Assembly: GCF_900496995.4 (NCBI RefSeq)
Contig: NC_044009.1
Coordinates: 34,433,505-34,497,504, forward strand
Direction: 5' to 3'
DNA length: 64,000 nucleotides
Source of the DNA: Aquila chrysaetos chrysaetos
Taxonomy: Eukaryota; Chordata; Aves; Accipitriformes; Accipitridae
The notes beneath the pieces are model-generated. The model worked only from the letters and a program-made list of their open reading frames with translations, searched no databases and was not told where the DNA came from. Shown here piece after piece: positions 45,328 through 55,400 of this stretch. Position numbers and translations under genes: made by a program. Within the stretch, counting starts at the first letter, position 1, and each line of letters starts with the position of its first letter.

Positions 45328-48300
45328 GTAAATTCTTTAGATCAAACTTCTAGAAACATTTGGCATGAACTTTGTTTTCTTATAGTTTGAAGCAAAACAT
45401 ACTGTGACTTAAAGATAGTTTTTTGTATACTATTACACAGTACTTAATCTACCATTGGAATTGGCAAAAGGTTTTCATACTGCAAAGGACAGCATAGAAG
45501 TTTTTGGTATTACAAATAGCTGCTTTAGTTATCTAAGACGACCTTGTAATTGTGCAGTATCCAATCCGTTATGTTGATTCATTTTACTAGCCAGCTAGTG
45601 ATCAATATGCCACTTGCTTTTACTTTGTGAGAGTCTAAAACAGTATTTTTAAAAGAAAAGTCAATGCACCTGTAGAATGTACTGTAACCATTGCCAATTA
45701 ACAAGTTATAAACTTTTCACAGATCATTCAAAGCTTCCCAGTCTGAACCATTAGATGAATCTAGACAGCTGAATGAAGTGAAACGTCACTCACAAGGTAC
45801 ATTCACCAGTGATTACAGCAAGTACTTGGACACTAGACGAGCTCAGGACTTTGTGCAATGGTTAATGAGCACTAAAAGAAATGGGTAAGCATTTTGGTCA
45901 CATTGCTATAGATCTCCACATACAGAAACAGCCAAAAATCTAGCTGAATTCAGTTTCTTGATTTCAGCTTCCCATCACAGACCATGCATAACTCTCCAAT
46001 AAGTAAAGTACTTAAGGAAAAATTATATATAATTTAATAATATATATATTTATATAATTTAATAATATATATTTTATAAGATATATACACAATTAATATG
46101 TTATTAAAAATTGGGAATATATGCAAAATCAAAAGGATTTGGATACACTAAATACACTAAATCAAGTGTAGTATCAGTGTATTAGTTGATATGCCGTCTA
46201 AAAAGACTATCTCAGCTTCTTTGGGACAGATTGTTTCAGTGACTGAATTAAGTTCAATAGGAATAATATATGTAAATACAATGTGAACATCTGGGCCATT
46301 GGGCCTTAATAAAACTTTCCTATCTATGGGTACTCTAATCTTGAAGTTTCATTTGTGAAAAGGGAGCTAAGGTTTAAGTTTTGTTGACCACTGCATACTT
46401 TACCAGTATCACAAGTATAATGTTAAGGCATGAGTTGGCATGTTTTTTGAAAATACAAGCTTTGATTAAATACAAGCTACCAAGCTGAGAGCAAGAATAA
46501 TGTAAAAGCATAGAAGTCAATGCTCTGTGTTCTAGAGAAGGTATGTCCACAGAATCCAAAAATCTATTATATGAATGCTTTTAAATCCCTATGGAAGTCT
46601 TTAAAGTAATGATTTCCAGATATTGTATTAATTTAAATTTATAAGCCCAAAATTATTTGTAATATTCATCTATCGGTCATGGTTGTTTATCATGATATTT
46701 AAATAATAACCAATAAAATCTTATCAGTTTATGCATGCTCTGCAATGTACTGGCAATAATGATCTAATGACTGTGGAATTCCACTACAGCCAACAAGGAC
46801 AGGAGGACAAAGAAAATGACAAATTCCTGGACCCGCTCTCAAGGTATTCTAGTTGCCACAGCTTGCTACTCAAAACCAGTTTGAGCTCATTTTCTGTTAA
46901 ACAAGAAAGAAAACTAGCATTCTTTATAATGTTACCACAACCCCAAAAATCCCTATCAAAAGAAATTATCTCACACCTGCTTTTCACAAGGAAAGAGGAA
47001 ATGCCTCTATGTTAGTTACTCCTGTACCTGTGTTCTATAGCAATGTGCAATGGCTTCAAGGAATGCAACAGGATGAGAATAGATTTCAGGAAAGGACATT
47101 CCAAGTAATAAAGGAGAGTATAGAATAAGATAAAAAGAAAAACTTGGTACAGAAAAAGCTGAAGAAAAAAAAACCTGTTATGTTGAGGAAAAGAAAAGCA
47201 GTGAGAAGACTAATCAAAGGAGAATGGCCAGGCACCAATTTGCAGAGAGCTGATAAAACATGATACAATGCTCAGCCCTAAGCACTCAGTCTCATGTTAC
47301 ATAAACCACTCATTACAGGAAAGGAGAGCACAAGACCTGCTGGAGGCCGGAATTTTGTTTCTTGACAGTGTTTTTGGGACGGGGTTGGGAAGTTGGAAAT
47401 TTGAAACAAATAAAAAAAAAAAAAAAAAACAGTGTATTTGCAAAACAGATTGAAATACCTATATTTGTTCTTCCTTTTGTCAGAAATTCCAAAGAGGATA
47501 GCCCAGATCACGAAGATCCTTCCATTCAAAACACAGTCAATATCAGTAACAAATCTGTAATAAAGTTTCTGCTTCAATGAAACAGCATATCTCAACAAAA
47601 TTAATGTTTCATTAAAAATGTTCCAAACAACTCTAGTTAGCATGCTGATGAAAAGTGCAGATGGTACTAAATTAGGAGGAATGGTGAAATCCCAAGAAGA
47701 TAAAAAATAATAGAAAGAGCTAGAGGCCCTGAAAATTGGGCGGAAATTAGCAAATTCTGAAACAGAAATGCTAGGGAACTTGTTCGTGGAAAATATTCCA
47801 TAATATGTCTACTTCTCAGTGCAGCTTGCCTTACTAAGGGCCACTGTGACATAATTTTGTGCTATATCAGAGAAAGAAGCACAATAAGGTATAGGGAGGG
47901 AGAAGGAAATCATCTTTCTCTATTAGGCTGAGAAGATAACCAGGCTTGAAATTGTTCCAAGATTATCACTTGGTCAGAATGACGATTAAAAAGGTGTTCA
48001 CAAAACAATTCAAAATGTAAATTCAAAAGAAATTAAGTCTGAACAGTTTGGCTAATAATGAAGACAAAGGTAGGAGGAGTGGCTTAATGGAAATTTTTAG
48101 GTTAACACAAGAGGTAACAAGAAGTATGTCTGTAGAATACAATACAGTTTGTTGATCATAGCTAAGTAATTAATCTAGCAGACCATTCCAATGCAGCTAT
48201 ATTTGCTTTCAGCACCTGATTTGATTTGTTCAGAACTAGTTCAGGCATCTCTGCACAAAACTGTATTGCATAGCACAGACAATGCCTTCAGAACTGAAAG

Positions 48301-51300
48301 ATATCAAGAAAAAAATATCAAGGGTAATTTGAGAAGCAAAAACCCCCTCTCCCTAATAGGAAATGCCACTCTGGTGGGTGGGAAATAGAAATCAATAAAT
48401 GTTGAAAAAAAAAATTTAAGTCATTATGCAGCCTGCTTCTAGAGTATTGCTCTTCTTTCAGCAATGCGATCTCCAAACGTCATGCTGAATTCGAGAGACA
48501 TGCTGAAGGCACCTACACCAGTGATATCACCTCTTATTTGGAAGGTCAAGCTGCCAAAGAGTTCATTGCTTGGTTAGTGAATGGACGAGGAAGAAGAGAG
48601 TAAGAATCCATCCATTCCTATTATTAAATTTTGCCTTGCTTTTGAGGTTAGAAATCAAGTCTGATGAAACCTTGATGTGTTTTTGATCATTCTTGCTGTA
48701 CTTCATGTTTTTCTTTTGTAATAGAAGATATTGTGTGGGTGTTAGACTACCACTTTAAATTATTAAGTTCAAATACAGATTAAACCAAACCTGTTCACTA
48801 TGCTGTTACACTCTAAAAGGTCAAGTTATATTTAAGGTGAATATATTTAAAACTAAACCAAACCTTCCTCTACCACCTTTCCCCCTTCACATAACATTGC
48901 TTACAGTCTCCTTAACTGTCATTGAAATGATTCAAGTCAGTGTCATCTTAAATTACTTTCTCTTTTTTTCCCTTTCACAGTCAATCTTTTCTTCTGCAAT
49001 ATTTCCAAGATTAAATTTGTACCAATGTCATCAGCTGTACTCTGTGTGCTGGTGATCATTCCCAGCAGTAACTGATGACCTCTTTGCCTCTTCCCATGCC
49101 CCACAAAGTCTCCCCAAGTTGCTGCTGCCAAAATAACTATCATTTCCTACAACTGTGACTTATTTTCCTTTTTAAGACACCTCTACTTCTTCTTTTGCTA
49201 TTGTTCAGTTTCCTGGACGTCGTGCTCCACTGTTTTGACCTACCTATGTCTCTGATTTTTTCCATTAATATCATGTTCTCCACATACTCATTGCAGATTT
49301 CTCAAGCCTATTCACTTCATCTATTCACTCATGACTTTACATCTTTTTTTATGAGAGTCTTACACTTAGAAAGGCCTTACCTTCAGTCTCCTGCAGGCAC
49401 CTTCTATCTCATCATATTTCCAACTCTGCATGTGTAGGAGCTACAGAATGCACATGCCACTCCGCACCTTTTCACTGTTCTGTACTTATTTATGCCTTTA
49501 GACTGTAAGCTCTTCGGGGCAGGGATTTCAGTTCATCCTCTGATTATAAATGCTACCAGCTGTAAAGTACTATGTAAGTCTCTCGCACTATATAAAAATA
49601 ATAAATAACAATAACAATAAAATATAATCTGTAAGACAAGATTGTGTGTTGTAGTCAAGGAAGACTAAATAGGTAAAAGTAAATTTTGTAAATAATGACA
49701 ATTGCCTGAAAAAACAGAGTTAAATAAATGAGGTCAGCTATATAGAGAAGGGAAAGGCTGTTGCCACTTCATAGTGATGTTCAGATTTGCAGTTGTTTTT
49801 CTGTCATATTTTATTTTCATGAGCAGAAATAGGGTATTTCAGTATCTGTAAGAGACAGAGATTACAACCTAGGTGTGATGAGCTAAGCTTAGAAACCTAG
49901 ATGGATAATTAAACGTAGACTACCCTTCTGCTTCCCAATATTTAGTATTATTTGTGGTCAAACTTGTATATAGCCTTCCCTGAAATTATTGCATGAAAAG
50001 AACCAGTCTGCCTGTCATTGGTCCCAGAGCACAGCATGCTTCTGTGTCAGCCCACCTTAAAGGAATTCATTAAAATCGTCCTATTTTTGATGGGAAGAAA
50101 CAAGAGAGGAAAGTTTTCTAAACCAGGCCCTTGGCATAATGGTATTCCAATGGTCAAAAAAGGATAGAGCAAGAATGAGGATCTGATTCCAAATATAAAA
50201 TGCTATTGTACAGCAAACAAGCACATAGATTTTATACAGGTGTTGTAATTGAGTTATTCTAAGCCCCCCAAAAAGTTGCTGTTCTTAATATCTAAATACT
50301 TATGCAATCTAATTGTAAGTATATAACTAGGGTGTAAGTCCAATTAAAACAGAAAAAATGTATGAAAATTTGACTGATGTTTTAGTAGTGATATTTCTTA
50401 AATAACAATTCTTAGTAAATCTACTTTGAGTTTTACTGATGTCTAGTCTACTTGGCACAGACTTTACAGACTGAGATATGTTTTTGCTTGTATGGCTTTT
50501 CCAAAAAATGCTAGAAAGGAATTTAGATTCACGTGAAGTAACAGTCCTCATCTGGTAAAGGGAGACTTCCATGTTTTATTCTGTTGTTAAAATAATGCCT
50601 CAAAAGAAGTTCTGATATACATCAAACTGTACTAAGCCATAACATCATGCTCAACGCTTAACTCCTTAAAATCACAGGAAATGTGCAGTGTATTAGAATC
50701 CTGTACTGAGGCCCTTTTAAACAGTTTGTTTATTTTGATCTGCAAATTGTTTGATAATTTCTTCCCTTTAAAGTTTCCCAGAAAAAGCTCTTGTGGCCGA
50801 AGAAATGGGCCGAAGACATGCAGATGGCACTTTCACGAGTGATATCAACAAAGTCCTTGATGACATGGCTGCCAAAGAGTTCCTAAAATGGCTGATTAAC
50901 ACAAAAGTTACTCAAAGGTGCCTGAATTTTTATTGTGTTATTCTTAATATACTGGTGTTTTAAATGTATTTGTCACACATAGGGAAAACATTGCTAATTT
51001 TTCTCTTAACTATTGACATCTCTCTGTGTTACAAACTTTGTTACAGACAGTACTGAACAATGATAAGACACTAAACAGAACTCATTCCAAATATAATTTG
51101 TATTTTGCATCAGTGGTAAACCTATTTAATAGTTTCCTATTTAAAGTGAGGGGAGTTTTGCTACTGAAGGTTACCAGAAGTGAGGTCATATTAAATTATT
51201 GAAAAATAAAACTCTCCTTTGCGTGGGCATTATAAGATAAGAAATTTTTATTGGTAAAATTACACCAAATTGTTTATTTCTTTAAAGACCGTGATGTAAA

Positions 51301-51956
51301 ACGGTGCCTTAAATTGTGGTTTGTCATTAGGCAATAGGGTACTGTAATCTGAGCTCCTGATAGCTAACTATTTAAGAACCCTGCTTTAGCTTACCTGTAT
51401 ATAGGCAAATCCTGTCGGAATTGCAACATTTTCTACCTGAGCTCTGTGAACAGGTTAATATTTAAGAATTATTTGTAAACATTAACAAAGCATTTAAAAA
51501 ATAATAAAATGCCAAATCAAGGCTCATGTGAGTGGTCAGATTTTTTAAAATGTTGGACGTCCACTCTGTAAAAATGAATTACTTTTAGTCTTTTGACTAT
51601 TGAAGCACCCAAAATGACTAGTGATCTTGGAAATCTGAAAAAAAATATTGTCTCAAAAAATTTAGAAGCTATAGGTAAAGTACAGTTTTTAGTAACATTT
51701 TAATATTTTTGTGTTTGTAGTTCAGTGTTGAAACAAATAATCTATTAGAAACTATTAAAAACCTTTTCCTTTAGGAATAATTGTTTTCAATCTGTTATTA
51801 GACAGAGGCATTGAAGGATCTGTGGAACTAACATCTGCTAACTCTTAAACAGAAAAAATACGTTCCACACATATTTCATAAATCTTGGGAGATTTATAAT
51901 ATGTCCTAATTGCTGCTGCTTTCTTTTACAGGGACCTTTTGGGAGAATACCAGTAA
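45230..51956 (+). CDS. GCG: GCG, proglucagon (glucagon, GLP-1, GLP-2), complete CDS
   Basis: Precursor of islet and gut peptide hormones. Coding exons: 45230-45327, 45723-45884, 46790-46843, 48462-48599, 50774-50917, 51932-51956. They join in one frame of 206 residues plus stop, the length I recall for chicken proglucagon. Order: signal peptide ([19 protein letters not shown]), GRPP, KR, glucagon ([20 protein letters not shown]...), KR, a long IP-1 spacer, [11 protein letters not shown]-1 ([20 protein letters not shown]..., ending GRG before RR), IP-2, GLP-2 ([20 protein letters not shown]...). Dibasic sites flank each hormone for prohormone convertase processing. GLP-1 keeps Ala2 (the DPP4 site) and a C-terminal Gly suited to amidation. 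Glucagon has Thr16 and Ser28. Two in-frame ATGs (45230 and 45236) open the CDS; by my recollection the human start matches the second. Confidence 0.98.
45723..45884 (+). CDS. GCG: GCG exon 3: GRPP and glucagon
   Basis: Encodes [21 protein letters not shown], the 29-residue glucagon, then KRNG. Glucagon ends ...FVQWLMST; Ser28 is typical of birds where mammals have Asn. Residue 16 is Thr. Confidence 0.98.
46020..46092. repeat. AT-rich tandem duplication / microsatellite
   Basis: TATATAATTTAATAATATAT occurs twice in tandem within a TA-rich tract. Confidence 0.85.
46790..46843 (+). CDS. GCG: GCG exon 4: extra IP-1 spacer exon (54 nt)
   Basis: Between CTACAG and GTATTC, encodes [17 protein letters not shown] plus split codons. 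I recall this segment from chicken proglucagon. The length is 18 codons exactly, so it can be included or skipped without a frame change. Human proglucagon lacks this exon and has a short IP-1. The donor GTATTC is weaker than its neighbours. Confidence 0.9.
46844..48461. other. GCG intron between the IP-1 and GLP-1 exons
   Basis: About 1.6 kb; an A18 run, otherwise no recognisable element. Confidence 0.6.
47412..47429. repeat. poly(A) run, 18 bases
   Basis: Uninterrupted A tract in the GCG intron between the IP-1 and GLP-1 exons. Confidence 0.9.
48462..48599 (+). CDS. GCG: GCG exon 5: GLP-1
   Basis: Encodes [20 protein letters not shown] and the remainder of GLP-1 to VNGRGRR. The phase-2 donor GTAAGA reads as GAG-TAA if unspliced, giving a stop immediately after the GLP-1 processing site. 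Confidence 0.97.
49440..49623 (+). mobile_element. L2-like LINE 3' end
   Basis: TTAGACTGTAAGCTCTTCGG followed by GGCAGGGATTTCAG is the conserved 3' segment of L2-type LINEs (GACTGTAAGCTC...GGGCAGGGA). It ends in an A-rich tail of AATAAATAACAATAACAATA type. The preceding few hundred bases may be more of the same element but are too diverged to assign. Confidence 0.7.
49600..49621 (+). terminator. intronic poly(A) signals in the L2-like tail
   Basis: AATAAA at 49600-49605 and 49616-49621, with a TG-rich stretch (GATTGTGTGTTGTAG) about 20 bases downstream. Use by GCG read-through transcripts is inferred. Confidence 0.4.
50774..50917 (+). CDS. GCG: GCG exon 6: IP-2 and GLP-2
   Basis: Encodes [15 protein letters not shown], then GLP-2 from [10 protein letters not shown] to LINTKVTQ. 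Acceptor CTTTAAAG has a short pyrimidine tract interrupted by A, so it may be a weak site; donor AAAG-GTGCCT is also weak. Confidence 0.97.
50918..51931. other. GCG last intron
   Basis: About 1.0 kb, AT-rich; I see nothing recognisable in it. Confidence 0.6.
51932..51956 (+). CDS. GCG: GCG exon 7: final coding part and stop
   Basis: Encodes DLLGEYQ and TAA at 51954-51956, after TTCTTTTACAG. Confidence 0.95.
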
Positions 51957-52435
51957 AAATGCAGAATAAAAATGGGATAAATGAAGATCTTCATTGCATC
52001 AACTGCCAGTTATTAAGAGATTCTGAAATCTGTATTCTGCCATTTACATTGGGTGTAACAAAGCTATGTCACCTTGCATGCCAGGAAATAATTGTACTAT
52101 AGTTTAGTGTTGCCAAAGGTTTATATATGGAAAACTTATTGTCTAAGGGATGGTTATCTTAACAGCTTTAAGACTATGAAAGTTCCATATCTTCATATTT
52201 TCCATTTATTAGGACTGAAGTAACTCCATTTATATTTAATGATAAAATTATTTTTCTAAAAAGTTGACTTCTACACACAAAGGATTCAATCACCAATTAT
52301 ATGTGTTATTTGTAAGGGGCTGGCAGTTACAAATGCCTGAGAAGTGAATATCCCTCTTAAAACCTTTGTTATAAAAAGGCTAAGCTTTAAGGATATTAAA
52401 TGATAGCCTTAAATAAATTTTTTCAAGCTTCTTTT
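51957..52435 (+). other. GCG: GCG 3' UTR (end estimated)
   Basis: Sequence after the stop to just beyond the AATAAA at 52412-52417. An earlier AATAAA at 51965-51970 lies only nine bases after the stop and is unlikely to be the main site. Confidence 0.55.
52412..52417 (+). terminator. GCG: candidate GCG poly(A) signal AATAAA
   Basis: Hexamer followed by a TG-rich stretch (TTTTCATGTGTATATC) about 30 bases on. Confidence 0.55.
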
Positions 52436-52439
52436 CTGT

Positions 52440-55400
52440 TGACTTTTCATGTGTATATCACTTGTGCCTCTTTGCACTCCATTTCATTTTATTCTAATAC
52501 TCTAGTGTCACTGAGATCTTGGAAGTGGTTTGTTTGGAATGATAAAACAAACTCAATATTTTGTTTTGTCACATTTTCTTCATAATAATTCTCAGAAAAG
52601 AACTATCTGAACTTTGAATTATCTTTAGTTGAAAAAGAAATCATGTAAGATGAAGCCAGAGGGGGAAACAAGACTTAACAGACAAATATTCTTCATTAGC
52701 ATAAATTCTTGTTTCTCAGCAAAAGCAGGAGGACAGCTTTGAAAAACATTAAGTACAATATACTCCATTAGTAGTGGAAACTGCCACATAGTGTCTTCAA
52801 ATTTTATAAGATTGCCAAGTAAAGCCAACTCAAATGGCCCTGGGGTCACTCATTCAATCTGTGTTGTATTGTGTGTGTTCTTCCTTCTTCCTCTGAGAAC
52901 CGCTTTGTCCGTCAACTCTTGCATCTAGCAACACTCTACTGTAACTTACAAGCATAACTGTCATTTCAGTAACCTGTACCTTCTCCATTATGGTGACAGA
53001 ACATTTTGCTTACAGATCTCAGTGTTTCCAGCAACTCAAACTATTATACTCTCAGCTGGCCACGGCATGTTTTTGTAGGTATGGTAGTAGCTGCAACTCT
53101 CAAGTAGCCACAGGTGGTTATGTACCTCCTACTTCTGATGACTCCCTGAGCCCCCTTTTCTCCCCTTGCTATAACAGCAATATGCCAGGTATCTATATTA
53201 AAATGTCTGAAAGGGCAAGTGGTTTAAGAGAAAGCCAAATGGGCTTAGCAAGTATCTAGTAGAAGTTGATGTGAAGCAGGAGCATTGCTGCATCAGAATT
53301 AGCACCGGTAACTTTTGCTAGGAATAACTAGTATTGTTTTGTGTCTTATATGTTTTTCAAAGGCATCTGAAACTTTCACTGATGGTCTAGAATTTCTGGA
53401 AAAATAAGATTAGGTCGTCCTCCCAAAACGCTACAGGAACCAATATTCTCTGATTTCAGATCAGGACTGATCATACCCAACTTGGCATCTAGAACAGCTT
53501 CTTCACAGCAACAGAAAGCTGTTTTAACTTTCCAACTTTAAACAACTCAATAGAACTTTGCACTAAAAAAACCCACCATAGGATCCAAAATACCACTGGA
53601 GATTAAAAAAAAGGTGGGAGGCGGGGAAGAATGTATACATATTTGTTGTTTATTTAATCCCATTTGTACACAGTGCTTTGGTTCCAAGTGCTTCCAGAAC
53701 TGAAAAAGATTCAGTTATACACAGTTGGATCCACATGGTCCAGGCTGAAATGGTACAAACAGCTAACTCTTCTGTTTCCATAGACTGAGCAATTGTCTTT
53801 AAAATGTTTTATTCCACTATCTCCAGGATATTTAGTGCTCCGAAGGACAGGATTCCTGAGTTACAAATCCTTTTTCCTGTGGTGTCTGTCACCAGTGTAT
53901 TTGAGCACCTCCTGGTGATGGCTTTTTCAACTATGAAAATACTGTTTTCCCACATTTTTACAAATTATATGCTTTTAGGAACAGAAGGGTATAAATTATT
54001 TTCTCAAAGTTATGCAGCTTGGCTGGAACACAGCAAAAATATTTAATCTCTTATTTTCTGAGTCCCAATCTAGAGCATGAATCAAAAGACACCTTTTCTT
54101 CAGAAGTGAGATGAAGTTGAGCATGTTCCAGAAGTTCCAAATGCAAGTTTTAGCTCAACAGGACTAGGACTTATACAACCTGAAATCACAGAGCATGTCC
54201 ATATGGGATCAAAAAAACAATGAGGTATGTGCTGGGTACTTCTAATACACACTAGATGAAATTCAGTGAATGGTACAAACACAGGGAGAAATAAATAGCA
54301 GTCACTTCTTTAAAAAGTGTCTTTACTAGAGAATAGCTACACATGTGCAGGCTGAGAGAGGGCAGAATAGCTGCAGCATTTAAGCCTAGAGAAAATTGCT
54401 ATTTATGTCTTAATCTTAATTTTGTACTTTAGTAAGGGAGAATTCTAGGCCTTCCATACTGTGAGTGGTACATTGGTAGAGAAATTTAGGAACAGAGCAG
54501 CCTGAAGATTCCTTTTAAATAATAGATGGTTTTCAAAGTCTTCAGGCAGTAGAGCAACAGCTGTCAGTTACTATGTTGATTGCACTGCCTGTGGTGCTGC
54601 TGCTTGTATGAGGGGGCTGCAATTTGGTCTTGGCAAATAAAGGAAGAGAAGCGGGACTACTTAAGGCAATCAGGCTCAGGAGCGTGTTTCAGCATTACCT
54701 ACAGGGCTACACCCTCATCCATTCTCAGAAACATTAATCTTCCTTTCAGTCAAGGACCCAAACTGTGTATAGCTTATTAAAATCACATGCCCTGGTGTGT
54801 ATGAGGGGTCTTGACTGACATGCTATAAAAGATGGCACTGCTGTGATGCCCCTCTGCACCTGATGTGAGTTTTAAGTCTACAAAAGAGTTACAGTATGGG
54901 TCCCATCTTATTTGATATACACTGTAAATGTATCACAGATGCAGTTTATGGTGCATAAACTTAATTATTTTTTTGTTTTCATTCACTCCACACTGGCTTC
55001 TTCACTCTACCAGAAAACTGAATCTTATACCTTCTTTAAGTTGTATGAAAACAGTACCACTAGCCCAGATGTTTTGACTGTATGGTGTATGTGCACCTTC
55101 TGCAATTCCGTATTCCATGAACACCCATGTGTATCTGGACTCCTCTGTGTATTTGCACATGTGCTGCCTAGAACTTCCAGTTATAGTAAAAAGTGTTCTC
55201 AATATTATCTCCTTTAATAACTGTATTTTATATGCTGAGTGTGCAGCATCCTTCCTCTTCCACCCTATTTACTAAGTATCTGGAAAAATAAGCACATTGA
55301 AGCAAAACAAGACAACTAATTGGAATTAATACAATAAAAATGAACAGAAACCTGAGATACGCTAACCATTCAACTGTGCTCTGAGGACATGTGGCAAGAA

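Larger units (their letters stand above)
48600..50773. other. GCG intron between the GLP-1 and GLP-2 exons
   Basis: About 2.2 kb with the L2-like 3' end at 49440-49623. If retained it starts with an in-frame stop. Confidence 0.6.

Noticed and set aside
47268-47643. Overlapping frames on both strands around the A18 run
   Set aside because: Translations contain long Lys or Phe runs from the homopolymer and lie in a GCG intron.
51965-51970. AATAAA nine bases after the GCG stop codon
   Set aside because: Too close to the stop to be the likely main poly(A) signal; a better candidate is at 52412.
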